Position numbers and translations under genes: made by a program
Notes under the pieces: model-generated
The model's input: the letters and a program-made list of their open reading frames with translations, nothing else
Database searches by the model: none
Told to the model about the DNA's origin: nothing
In this document: in pieces, positions 7,488 to 14,582 of the stretch
Position numbering within the stretch: the stretch's first letter is position 1
Layout of the letters: the number at the start of each line of letters is the position of its first letter
Assembly: GCA_040905365.1 (NCBI GenBank)
Contig: JBBDRQ010000066.1
Span: 1 to 20,491, forward strand
DNA: 20,491 nucleotides
Source: JAHWKV01 sp040905365
Lineage (GTDB): Bacteria; Actinomycetota; CADDZG01; JAHWKV01
Direction of reading: 5' to 3'

Positions 7488-7655
7488 ATGAAAGCGCTGC
7501 TAGCCGCGGTCTATCTGATGGTCGGCGCCTTTGTGGCCTACAACCACGCCTATATGAGTTTTTACGACTGGGGCAACATCGCCTCGGCCGTGGCTGCGGT
7601 CGTTGCCTGGCCGTTGGTGCTGGCGGGCTTCAATCTCCACCTGGGCGCGATGTAG
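7488..7655 (+). CDS. Small membrane protein of unknown function (55 aa)
   Basis: Start ATG at 7488 with GAAGGGAG (7474-7481) six bases upstream and a good promoter at 7405-7433, so it is a real gene although short. The open frame extends upstream, but only this start has ribosome-binding and promoter signals. The protein has two hydrophobic stretches, about residues 3-18 and 31-50, joined by a polar, aromatic loop (NHAYMSFYDWGN), and ends WPLVLAGFNLHLGAM. It is probably a two-helix inner-membrane protein. Small proteins of this shape with a conserved Trp-Pro-Leu before the C-terminus occur in actinobacteria, but I know no function. It diverges from the desaturase and converges on sdhB. Confidence 0.7.
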   Translation: MKALLAAVYLMVGAFVAYNHAYMSFYDWGNIASAVAAVVAWPLVLAGFNLHLGAM

Positions 7656-7702
7656 GCCTCACGACGAGTCGAACGCCCCGGAGGTTGGCTGAGCGCGCGC
7701 CT

Positions 7703-8407
7703 TTAGATCTTTTTGAAGAAGATGCTGCGTTTGACTTCCTGGATTGCCTCGGTGACCTTGATGCCGCGCGGACAGGCCGAGGTGCAGTTGAAGGTGGTCC
7801 GGCACCGGTAGGCGCCGTCCGAAGAGCTTAGTGCTTCGAGCCTCTGGCCGGCGCCGTCGTCGCGCGAGTCGTAAATGAAGCGGTGGGCGTTGACGATCGC
7901 CGCCGGGCCCACGTAGGAGTCATCGGACCAAAAGATCGGGCATGAGGTGGTGCACGCCGCGCACAGGATGCACTTGGTGGTGTCGTCGTACCTTTTGCGT
8001 TGTTCGGGGCTTTGCAGCCTCTCGCGGCCGGCCGGAGGCGGGTCGTCGTTGATGAGCCAGGGCAGGACCGACTTATAGCCCTCGAAGAAAGGCTCCATGT
8101 CGACTATCAGATCTTTCTCCACCGACAGGCCCCGCAGCGGCTCGACCGTGATGGGTTGCTCCAGGTCCCGGCAAAGCACCGCGCACGCCAGCCGGTTGAC
8201 GCCGTTGATCACCATGGCGTCGGATCCGCAGACGCCATGTGCGCAGGACCGTCTGAACCCCAGGGAACCATCGACGTGCCACTTAACGTAATGCAGTGCG
8301 TCGAGGACGCGGCCGTTGTCCTCTACCTCGGTGTCGTACTCCGCCCAGACCGGCTTGTCTGCGGCCTCGGGGCCGTGCCTTTGTATCTTGAGCTTTACCG
8401 GCAGCAA
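7703..8407 (-). CDS. sdhB: Succinate dehydrogenase iron-sulfur subunit
   Basis: Carries electrons from SdhA flavin to the quinone site through three iron-sulfur clusters. The [2Fe-2S] ligands are C55, C60, D63 and C75 (CAHGVCGSD ... NRLAC), with Asp in place of the third Cys as in E. coli SdhB. CILCAACTTSC (from residue 146) and CRTTFNCTSACPRG supply the [4Fe-4S] and [3Fe-4S] ligands. The length of 234 is normal. The start is uncertain: TTG at 8407 is the best candidate, 18 bases after the TAG of the upstream CADD-like gene and in the same frame, with no Shine-Dalgarno. Translation may depend on re-initiation after the upstream gene. It is the last gene of sdhC-sdhD-sdhA-X-sdhB. Confidence 0.93.
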   Translation of the reverse strand: MLPVKLKIQRHGPEAADKPVWAEYDTEVEDNGRVLDALHYVKWHVDGSLGFRRSCAHGVCGSDAMVINGVNRLACAVLCRDLEQPITVEPLRGLSVEKDLIVDMEPFFEGYKSVLPWLINDDPPPAGRERLQSPEQRKRYDDTTKCILCAACTTSCPIFWSDDSYVGPAAIVNAHRFIYDSRDDGAGQRLEALSSSDGAYRCRTTFNCTSACPRGIKVTEAIQEVKRSIFFKKI

Positions 8408-8425
8408 GCTGCTAGCGGCCAGTGG

Positions 8426-9043
8426 CTAGTGCTGGAACTGGTCCAGCATGCTCCACCAGGCGTCCAGAGCGAGGTGGGCGGATTCCCGAGCCAGCTCCGA
8501 CTCCGTCAGCGCCGACTTCAAAGCCTTGGCGTGGGCGATGTCTAGTACCGAGTGGAGCTTGAAGAACGACAGGGCGGAGGTGTCGGTGACGTCGTAGAAC
8601 TTGACCAGGCCGTCGGCCTTGGCCTCGGCAACTTCCGGCTGCTGCGATTCGTAGGCGTAAAGGGCTCCGATCGCTTCCTCCTGGCCCCTAGCGCACAGCG
8701 ACCGGTAGGTCTCGACCAGGTTGATCGTTTGGGCCGAGGGCTCGGAGTTTTTGACATCGCTTCCGGAGACGCCCAGGCCTGCTGCGAAGTCGAGCCACAT
8801 CTCAGCGTGCGGCTTGGGGTTGGACGATTCGTCCTCGAGCACCTCGGCAACCGCGCTACGGGCAGGCTCCTCGTTTACGTGTTCAAGTGCAGCGCTCAGG
8901 AAGCTCGGCAGAGCCGCTTCGTAGTGGTAGTACTGGCGAGAGTACTCCTGTAGCGCCTCCATAGAGACCTTGCCTTGACTCCACCTCACGTAAAAAGGGT
9001 GGGTGAGAAGGTGCCGTTCCTTGATGATGGCGTTTACTCCCAC
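8426..9043 (-). CDS. CADD-like diiron protein (heme-oxygenase-like fold), candidate para-aminobenzoate synthase
   Basis: 205 residues, helical, in the TenA/PqqC/CADD superfamily. Compared from memory with Chlamydia CADD, all six diiron ligands are present with the same spacing: E72 and H79 (EDESSNPKPH), E132 (AYESQQP), H164, D168 and H171 (HSVLDIAH). The residues CADD is reported to consume or use when making p-aminobenzoate from its own side chains, Tyr27 and Lys152, align with Y18 (HPFYVRW) and K142 (ten residues after E132); CADD Tyr43 and Tyr141 align with Y34 and Y131. The start is GTG at 9043 with GGGAGG six bases upstream. It lies between sdhA (82-base gap) and sdhB (17 bases, same frame). 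It may feed folate synthesis, be another heme-oxygenase-like diiron oxidase, or serve SDH assembly. The thiaminase TenA is less likely, since TenA lacks the metal ligands. Confidence 0.82.
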   Translation of the reverse strand: MGVNAIIKERHLLTHPFYVRWSQGKVSMEALQEYSRQYYHYEAALPSFLSAALEHVNEEPARSAVAEVLEDESSNPKPHAEMWLDFAAGLGVSGSDVKNSEPSAQTINLVETYRSLCARGQEEAIGALYAYESQQPEVAEAKADGLVKFYDVTDTSALSFFKLHSVLDIAHAKALKSALTESELARESAHLALDAWWSMLDQFQH

Positions 9044-9125
9044 GTCTTGCCTCCCGTATTTCGTCCGCCCATTACTTCTTCAGCAAAGCTATCACTTCGC
9101 CTGGTGCCCGTGACACCGCTCATCT

Positions 9126-10886
9126 TCAGTACTTGCGCTCAGTAGGAGTGTAGCGGGTGATGCTGACCGGCTTGAAGGCCATCTCCACCCCTCCGCCGGA
9201 GCGCAGCCGGCTCAGCGAGTGCTTCAGCCAGTTGCCGTCGTCGCGATCGGGATGGTCGCTGCGGTAGTGACACCCCCGGCTCTCGAGCCGGGCACGGGCT
9301 GCCGCCACCGTCACCTCGGCCAGGTCCAGCATGAAGCCCAGCTCCACGGCCTCCATGAGGTCCTGGTTGTAGGAGCTGCCCCGGTCGTCAATCGACACCG
9401 ACTGGTACCTATCCTTCAGATCGGCTATTACCTCCCCGGCGCGCACCAGCGACGCTTCGCTGCGCACCACCGAGCAGTTGTCCATCATTTCTTTTTGCAT
9501 CTCGTCCCGTATGTCCGCCGGACGGGTCCCCTTGCCGGCGGTGAGGATTTCCTGCAGCATCTGCTGAGTCCGCTCGGCCGGACTCTCCGGTAGGTCAGGG
9601 AAATCGATCGATCGTGCGTAGGAGGCCATCTTGATGCCGGCCCTGCGCCCAAACACGATGATGTCCAGCAGCGAGTTGGTGCCCAGCCGGTTGGCTCCGT
9701 GCACCGACACGCATGCGCACTCCCCGGCGGCGAACAGGCCCGGCAGCGGTGTAGCGTCTTCGTCGACGGTGACCTGGCCGTCGACGGTGGTGGGGATGCC
9801 TCCCATGGCGTAGTGGGCGGTGGGCTGGATGGGCACCGGTTCGTTAACCGGATCCACCCCCAGGTACATGCGGGCGAACCCGGAGATGTCGGGGAGCTTG
9901 CGCTCGATGACCTCCGCACCTAGATGGGTGAGGTCCATGTACACGTAGTCCTCACCGTCGATGCCGCGGCCCTGGCGGATCTCCTCGTGGATCGAGCGGG
10001 AGACGATGTCCCGCGGCGCCAGATCCTTGATGGTGGGGGCGTAGTCCTCCATGAAGCGGTGACCTTGTCCGTTGATGAGGATCGCCCCTTCGCCCCTGGC
10101 AGCCTCCGACAACAGGATTCCTATGCCGCGGATGCCGGTGGGGTGGAACTGGAAGAACTCCATGTCCTGCATCGGGATGCCCCGGCGCAGGCAGGCGGCG
10201 GGACCGTCGCCGGTCAGCGTGTGGGCGTTGGAAGTGATCTTGAACAGCCGGCCGAATCCGCCGGTGGCAAACAGCACGCTCTTGGCGTGAAAGACGTGCA
10301 GTCCGCCTTGCTTGAGGTCGTATGCCACCACGCCGCTGCACACCTGTCGGCCTTTGGAGTCCTGCGAGAGGATCAGGTCGAGCACGTGCCACTCGTTGAA
10401 GAACTCCACGCGGTTCTTCACGCACTGCTGGAACAGCGTCTGCAGGATCATGTGCCCGGTCCGGTCGGCCGAGTAACAGGCGCGCCTGACCGGGCTCTTG
10501 CCGTGGTCGCGGGTATGCCCCCCGAAGCGCCGCTGATCGATCTTGCCCTCATCGGTGCGGTCGAACGGCAAGCCCATGTGCTCCAGGCCCACCACTGCGT
10601 CAATGGCTTCCCGGCACATGATCTCCGCGGCGTCCTGGTCCACAAGATAGTCGCCGCCTTTGATCGTGTCGTAGGTGTGCCACTCCCAGTTGTCTTCCTC
10701 CACGTTGCCCAGCGCGGCGCACATGCCGCCCTGGGCGGCGCCGGTGTGAGATCGGGTCGGGTAGAGCTTGCTTATGACCGCCGTGGAGGCTTGCCCCGAC
10801 GCCTCCAGCGCCGCGCGCAGCCCGGCTCCGCCGCCTCCGATAATCAGGCAGTCGAAGCGGTGATAGGAAACGCCGCCTGGTGCCAT
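9126..10886 (-). CDS. sdhA: Succinate dehydrogenase flavoprotein subunit (586 aa)
   Basis: Oxidises succinate to fumarate and passes electrons to SdhB. It opens with the dinucleotide-binding motif IIGGGGAGLRAA (residues 15-26). RSHTGAAQGG contains H47, the expected site of covalent FAD attachment. Substrate and catalytic segments FQFHPTG, GGHTRDHGKSPVRRAC, AHYAMGGIPT and HGANRLGTNSLLDIIVFGR are all intact. The C-terminus is the usual helical plus capping domain ending RYTPTERKY. ATG at 10886 follows the sdhD stop by five bases, so the two are translationally close. Homology to the mycobacterial Sdh2 type is suggested by the SdhC and SdhD sequences rather than by SdhA itself. Confidence 0.97.
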   Translation of the reverse strand: MAPGGVSYHRFDCLIIGGGGAGLRAALEASGQASTAVISKLYPTRSHTGAAQGGMCAALGNVEEDNWEWHTYDTIKGGDYLVDQDAAEIMCREAIDAVVGLEHMGLPFDRTDEGKIDQRRFGGHTRDHGKSPVRRACYSADRTGHMILQTLFQQCVKNRVEFFNEWHVLDLILSQDSKGRQVCSGVVAYDLKQGGLHVFHAKSVLFATGGFGRLFKITSNAHTLTGDGPAACLRRGIPMQDMEFFQFHPTGIRGIGILLSEAARGEGAILINGQGHRFMEDYAPTIKDLAPRDIVSRSIHEEIRQGRGIDGEDYVYMDLTHLGAEVIERKLPDISGFARMYLGVDPVNEPVPIQPTAHYAMGGIPTTVDGQVTVDEDATPLPGLFAAGECACVSVHGANRLGTNSLLDIIVFGRRAGIKMASYARSIDFPDLPESPAERTQQMLQEILTAGKGTRPADIRDEMQKEMMDNCSVVRSEASLVRAGEVIADLKDRYQSVSIDDRGSSYNQDLMEAVELGFMLDLAEVTVAAARARLESRGCHYRSDHPDRDDGNWLKHSLSRLRSGGGVEMAFKPVSITRYTPTERKY

Positions 10887-10891
10887 TAGTG

Positions 10892-11305
10892 CTACGTTCC
10901 CCCGGGGATCCGGGACGGGTCGAAGGTGGCGATCACCAGAGTCCCTACGCCGAGCAGAATTACCACCACCGAGTAAAGCGCCACTTTGGCCAACGCCCGC
11001 ACCTTGGGTTTGCGGATGTGGTCATGAATAGTAAGACGGGCGCCGATGGCCCCGTGCAGCATGGCCAGCACCAGCAGCGCAAAGTCGTAGGCGCGCCACA
11101 AAAACCCGTTCCAGCGGTCCGCCACAAAGTTGAAGTCGATGCGGTCCACCCCGCCGTCGATCAAATGCATGATGATCATGTGGCCCATCACCAGGAACAC
11201 CAGAGCCAGGCCCGAGATGCGCATGAAAAACCACGACCACACCTCGAAGCCCGACGGGGTGGTGTCCGGCCGGAATTTCTGCTCGTAGGCGCCCAGGACG
11301 CTCAT
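10892..11305 (-). CDS. sdhD: Succinate dehydrogenase membrane anchor subunit SdhD (137 aa)
   Basis: Three hydrophobic helices; with SdhC it anchors the complex and forms the quinone and heme b site. The pattern VWSWFFMRISGLALVFLVMG, then HMIIMHLIDGGVDRIDFNFV, then LAMLHGAIGARLTIHDH closely follows mycobacterial SdhD, including the Arg-Ile-Asp-Phe-Asn segment and the Leu-His-Gly motif. The ATG at 11305 overlaps the sdhC TGA by four bases (ATGA), giving translational coupling. The open frame continues upstream but only as an overlap with sdhC. Confidence 0.92.
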   Translation of the reverse strand: MSVLGAYEQKFRPDTTPSGFEVWSWFFMRISGLALVFLVMGHMIIMHLIDGGVDRIDFNFVADRWNGFLWRAYDFALLVLAMLHGAIGARLTIHDHIRKPKVRALAKVALYSVVVILLGVGTLVIATFDPSRIPGGT

Positions 11306-11691
11306 CGGAAAATCGGCTCCAGCATGACGTAGGCGGACGGGATAAAAATCGCCAGGGTAATCACCCACACGGCACGGCTCAGCTGCACCTGGATGCGCGC
11401 CGCCTTGGGCCAAAAGTCCACCACGATCACCCGCAGCCCGTTGAAGGCGTGGAAGGTGACCAGAAACATCAGAACAACCTCCAGGGGGCGAAACAGAGCG
11501 CTCTCGTAGAGGTGGGCCATGGCGTTGTAGACGTCGGGGCCGAACATGATCAGCGATGTGTCCACGACGTGCAGGAACAAAAATCCCAACACCGCCAAAC
11601 CGCTCCCGCGGTGCAGGATCCAGGACCACATGCCGGTCCCGCCCTTGTACCAGGAGCGCTTGTAGCCGGACGTGCGCACGGTGGACTCCAT
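11302..11691 (-). CDS. sdhC: Succinate dehydrogenase cytochrome b subunit SdhC (129 aa)
   Basis: Membrane anchor with three helices. WSWILHRGSGLAVLGFLFLH carries the Ser-Gly and Arg residues of the quinone site, and FHAFNGLRVIVVDFW is the heme-ligand motif of the family. The wording (GMWSWILHR, VDTSLIMFGPDVYNAM) is close to mycobacterial Sdh2 SdhC. The ATG at 11691 has no Shine-Dalgarno; a TAGACT box nine bases upstream suggests a nearly leaderless mRNA. First gene of the sdhC-sdhD-sdhA-X-sdhB operon. Confidence 0.92.
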   Translation of the reverse strand: MESTVRTSGYKRSWYKGGTGMWSWILHRGSGLAVLGFLFLHVVDTSLIMFGPDVYNAMAHLYESALFRPLEVVLMFLVTFHAFNGLRVIVVDFWPKAARIQVQLSRAVWVITLAIFIPSAYVMLEPIFR

Positions 11692-11700
11692 ACGCCGATC

Positions 11701-11706
11701 AGTCTA
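11701..11706 (-). promoter_or_regulatory. Candidate -10 box for a leaderless sdh transcript
   Basis: TAGACT on the minus strand, nine bases before the sdhC ATG, where no Shine-Dalgarno exists. No convincing -35 box was found. The same hexamer sits seven bases before the carboxylase beta gene. Confidence 0.35.
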
Positions 11707-11895
11707 GAGCACCTTTTGCCGGCAGCGCCTATCTGGTGTGAGGATCCGTTTAAGCGGGCCGCCCGCTCTCTTCGGACCGCCAAGGTGCCTGCCGCCGTTA
11801 CCAGCCCCGGCAAAACCCAGCCTGCCGACGGGCCAGGCCACTTGAGCGGTCCTCGCGGCCCGACCCTTAAGATATTGCGAAGTTAGCTTTGTCCG

Positions 11896-11910
11896 GCCAA
11901 GGAACTTGGC
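11896..11910. promoter_or_regulatory. Small dyad upstream of the F420 oxidoreductase gene
   Basis: GCCAAG and CTTGGC separated by GAA form a perfect 6-base dyad 26 bases before the start of the next gene. It could be a leader hairpin or a short operator. Nothing else in the 245-base sdhC/F420 oxidoreductase gap is convincing; TTGAGC at 11842 and TAAGAT at 11868 are a poorly spaced promoter pair. Confidence 0.3.
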
Positions 11911-11936
11911 GCAGAAACTTGACCAAAGGGAGTCTC

Positions 11937-12608
11937 ATGAAGGTAGCGGTAGTTGGCGGCACCGCCGGAATCGGTTACGGAATTGCGCTTCGATGTGCAA
12001 AAGCAGGCGACGAGGTCGTGATCGGGGGCCGGGCGGCCGAAAAGTCCCAGAGGATCGCGGCCGAAGCCACCGAGGCGCTGGGCGGTAACGTGGCCGTGAG
12101 CGGTGACGCGAACGAGGAAGCCGTCAAGGGCGCCGATCTGGTGGTCGTGACCGTGCCCTACCCGGGGCTTGCCAACACGTACAACTCAATCAAGCCTTCC
12201 CTCAAAGAAGGCGCCACGATCCTGGACTGCAACGTCCCGCTGGCCAGCGAGGTCGGCGGCAAGCCGACCCGGGTCTTGGGTATCTGGGAAGGCTCCGTCG
12301 CTCAGCAGGCTAAGGGCATCCTGGGCAAGGACTTCCCCGTGGCTTCAGGTTTCCACACCGTAATGGGTGCCAAGCTGGTCGATACCGACCACGAGCTGGG
12401 CGGCGATGTGCTGGTTGCAGGTGACATGGCGGCCCGCAAGGTGGCCAAAGGGCTGGTAGGAAAGATTGCAGGCGCCCGCTTCGTCGACTGCGGCCCGCTG
12501 GAGAACGCGCGCATCCTCGAGTCACTGACGGCGCTGCTGATCGGAATCAACATCCGTTACAAGCTGGACCCCGGCGCCGGGCTGCGGATCGCCGGTCTGC
12601 CCGAGTAG
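11937..12608 (+). CDS. npdG: F420H2:NADP oxidoreductase (223 aa)
   Basis: Transfers hydride between reduced deazaflavin F420 and NADP. The N-terminal Rossmann motif is VVGGTAGIGYGIALR, followed by VIGGRAAEK, where the Arg after the second strand is expected to bind the NADP 2-prime phosphate. VTVPYPGLANTY and GFHTVMGAKLVD follow, and the C-terminal GPLENARILESLTALLIGIN matches the dimer and F420-site segment of archaeal Fno. The length is right for the family. The start is ATG at 11937, with AAAGGGAG four bases upstream; the open frame extends 16 codons further but without a ribosome site. It stands alone between divergent sdh and convergent carboxylase genes. It implies the host makes or imports F420. 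Confidence 0.93.
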   Translation: MKVAVVGGTAGIGYGIALRCAKAGDEVVIGGRAAEKSQRIAAEATEALGGNVAVSGDANEEAVKGADLVVVTVPYPGLANTYNSIKPSLKEGATILDCNVPLASEVGGKPTRVLGIWEGSVAQQAKGILGKDFPVASGFHTVMGAKLVDTDHELGGDVLVAGDMAARKVAKGLVGKIAGARFVDCGPLENARILESLTALLIGINIRYKLDPGAGLRIAGLPE

Positions 12609-12616
12609 CTCTCGGG
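12600..12616. terminator. Hairpin between convergent genes
   Basis: CCCGAG (12600-12605) and CTCGGG (12611-12616) pair around a 5-base loop holding the TAG stop of the F420 oxidoreductase. The stop of the convergent biotin carboxylase gene follows ten bases later. There is no T-tract, so termination strength is unclear. Confidence 0.45.
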
Positions 12617-12625
12617 TCCGAAGGA

Positions 12626-14374
12626 TCAGTCGGGAACAACGACGGCCAGGACGGCGCCGATGCTGGCCGTCTGTCCCGGCTGAAACCTGATCTCGCTGAC
12701 CACGCCGTCGACGTGACAGGTCACTTGGTTCTCCATCTTCATCGCCTCCAGAACCACGATCGGGTCGCCGGCTTTGACCCGGTCGCCCACTTCGCGCAGC
12801 ACCTTGACGACGGTGCCCTGCATCTGAGCGGCCAGTTGGTCGCCGGAGCCGGCCGGTGCGCCGGAGCCGCTCAGATCCGGCGGCTTGGGCTTTTGCCGTA
12901 GGGTCTCGGATTTCTCGAGGACCTTAACGCCGTAGCGCTTGCCGTTTACCTCTACCGAGTACCTGCGGTGCCCCGGCGGCGCCACCGGTCTGCCCATCGG
13001 GCCCACATCCAGTGTGGTCAGGTCCATCGCGCTCTCTACGGTCTTGGTGGAAAAGTCGCCGTCCGCGAACCACGGACTCGACAGGGCCAGCTGGTGGAAC
13101 GGGATGGTCGTGACCAAACCTTCGATTCGGTATTCGTCCAGCGCCCGCAGCGTGGCTTGGATCGCCTGCTCCCGGGTGGCTCCGTAGCAGATGAGCTTGG
13201 AGATCAGCGAATCGTAGTGCGCCGAGATCATGCCGCCGGAGCGCACTCCCGCATCCACCCTTACCCCGGGCCCCGAGGGCTCTTGGTAGCCTTCGATCTT
13301 GCCGGGGTTGGGCAGGAAGTCCTGCGCCGGGTTCTCGGCATTGATCCGGCATTCGATGGCGTGGCCGCGGAAGGTCACATCCGATTGTTCAAAGCCGAGT
13401 GGGTCCCCTTGGGCGACCGTGATCATCAGCTGCGCCAGATCCATTCCGGTGACCAGCTCGGTGACCGGGTGCTCCACCTGTAGTCGAGTGTTAATCTCCA
13501 GGAACCAGAACTCGGGTCCGGCTTCGCTTTGCTCGAGCAGGAACTCCACCGTTCCCGCCGACTCATAGCCGACCTGCTTGGCCAGACGTACTGCGGCTTC
13601 ACCCATTTGCTTGCGCAGCTGCGGTCCCACCGCCGGCGACGGCGACTCCTCCACCAGCTTCTGGTGGCGCCGCTGCAGCGAGCAGTCGCGCTCGCCAAGG
13701 TGCACCACGTTGCCGTGGGTATCGGCGATGATCTGGATCTCTACGTGCCTGGGGTTCTGCAGGTATCGCTCAAGATAGATCTCCGAGCTGCCAAAGGACA
13801 CCTCGGCTTCCCGGGTGGCGCTATCAAACGCAGCAGCCGCCTCGTCCTGGCTCTTGACGACCCGAAAGCCGCGGCCTCCGCCCCCCTTGGCCGCCTTCAG
13901 CGCAACGGGCCACCCGTGCTCGGAAGCGAACGCCTGGATGGCGCCGGGTCCGGATATGGGCTCTGCGGTTCCCGGGACGCTGGCCACCGAAGCGGCGGCC
14001 GCAATCCTTCGAGCCGACACTTTGTCGCCGGCTTGTTCGATGGCGCCCGCCGGCGGGCCGATCCAGATCAGTCCGGCCTCGGTCACCGCGGCGGCAAACG
14101 CCGAGCTCTCCGCCAGGAACCCGTAACCGGGGTGGATGGCGTCGGCGCCGGCTCGGTGGGCTACCTCGAGGATCCTGGGTATGTTCAAGTAGCTCTTGGC
14201 CGGCGCGGTTTCGCCGACGAAGAATGCCTCGTCCGCATACTGCACGTGCAGCGCGTCGCGGTCGATTTCCGAGTAGATGGCCACCGTGGCGATATCCATG
14301 TCCTTGCACGCCCGAAAGATGCGGATGGCAATCTCGCCGCGGTTGGCCACCAAGACTTTGCGTATCTTGGCCAT
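12626..14374 (-). CDS. accA: Acyl-CoA carboxylase alpha subunit (biotin carboxylase + BCCP, 582 aa)
   Basis: ATP-dependent carboxylation of its own biotin, which the beta subunit then uses to carboxylate acetyl- or propionyl-CoA. The N-terminal domain begins KVLVANRGEIAIRIFRA, the ATP-grasp domain has KAAKGGGGRGF, and ERDCSLQRRHQKLVEE and EINTRLQVEHPVTE hold catalytic residues; all are intact. After about residue 450 comes the linker domain, then a C-terminal biotinyl domain with EAMKMEN, the modified lysine being K546. The length is typical of actinobacterial fused alpha subunits. The ATG at 14374 has GAGG close upstream and a TACAAT box ten bases away. It diverges from the biotin ligase that should modify it, with a structured repeat cluster between them; the beta subunit is at 18025-19647. 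Pyruvate carboxylase is excluded by length, and acetone- or methylcrotonyl-type enzymes are less likely. Confidence 0.94.
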   Translation of the reverse strand: MAKIRKVLVANRGEIAIRIFRACKDMDIATVAIYSEIDRDALHVQYADEAFFVGETAPAKSYLNIPRILEVAHRAGADAIHPGYGFLAESSAFAAAVTEAGLIWIGPPAGAIEQAGDKVSARRIAAAASVASVPGTAEPISGPGAIQAFASEHGWPVALKAAKGGGGRGFRVVKSQDEAAAAFDSATREAEVSFGSSEIYLERYLQNPRHVEIQIIADTHGNVVHLGERDCSLQRRHQKLVEESPSPAVGPQLRKQMGEAAVRLAKQVGYESAGTVEFLLEQSEAGPEFWFLEINTRLQVEHPVTELVTGMDLAQLMITVAQGDPLGFEQSDVTFRGHAIECRINAENPAQDFLPNPGKIEGYQEPSGPGVRVDAGVRSGGMISAHYDSLISKLICYGATREQAIQATLRALDEYRIEGLVTTIPFHQLALSSPWFADGDFSTKTVESAMDLTTLDVGPMGRPVAPPGHRRYSVEVNGKRYGVKVLEKSETLRQKPKPPDLSGSGAPAGSGDQLAAQMQGTVVKVLREVGDRVKAGDPIVVLEAMKMENQVTCHVDGVVSEIRFQPGQTASIGAVLAVVVPD

Positions 14375-14384
14375 AAGAGCCTCG

Positions 14385-14390
14385 ATTGTA
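14385..14390 (-). promoter_or_regulatory. Candidate -10 box for the carboxylase alpha gene
   Basis: TACAAT on the minus strand, ten bases before the ATG; it matches consensus at five of six positions. No good -35 box lies 16-18 bases upstream, so the assignment rests on the -10 box and position alone. Confidence 0.4.
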
Positions 14391-14425
14391 GCTTTTCACG
14401 GCGACCCGGTACCCGTTTAGCCTCC

Positions 14426-14482
14426 AAGTGCCCGGGTTTGTTCCGGGCCCCTCGGCGCCTCCACTCGGAGCAGTTCTTCTGG
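14426..14482. repeat. Structured direct repeat, copy 1
   Basis: 57 bases sharing a run of 24 identical bases and most of the rest with 14583-14638. It contains hairpin A (GCCCGG, loop GTTTGTT, CCGGGC at 14430-14448) and hairpin B (CTCC, loop ACTC, GGAG at 14459-14470), with a partly paired closing stem. Confidence 0.75.
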
Positions 14483-14502
14483 CCCAGCCAATCTCCTGGT
14501 AC

Positions 14503-14572
14503 GACGCAAGGGTCCGGTACGGTCGCTCCAAAACCCTTGATAGTCGCTCCCTTTCACCGGAGTCCTTGCGTC
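14503..14572. repeat. Inverted repeat lying between the two direct repeats
   Basis: GACGCAAGG (14503-14511) and CCTTGCGTC (14564-14572) are perfect complements, extended inward by TCCGGT (14513-14518) and ACCGGA (14556-14561) with small bulges. The loop holds two copies of GTCGCTCC (14522-14529 and 14543-14550). A stem of about 15 pairs could form. Confidence 0.6.
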
Positions 14573-14582
14573 TTTGACCCGG

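Noticed and set aside
8426..9043. Annotation as thiaminase II (TenA) or PqqC
   Set aside because: Six carboxylate and His metal ligands in CADD spacing and the Tyr/Lys pair fit CADD better; no thiamine or PQQ genes are nearby.
9924..10889. Plus-strand open frame of 321 codons opposite sdhA
   Set aside because: Its whole length is antisense to a clearly functional sdhA; the protein is rich in His, Val and Ala with no domain, and high GC makes long antisense frames common.
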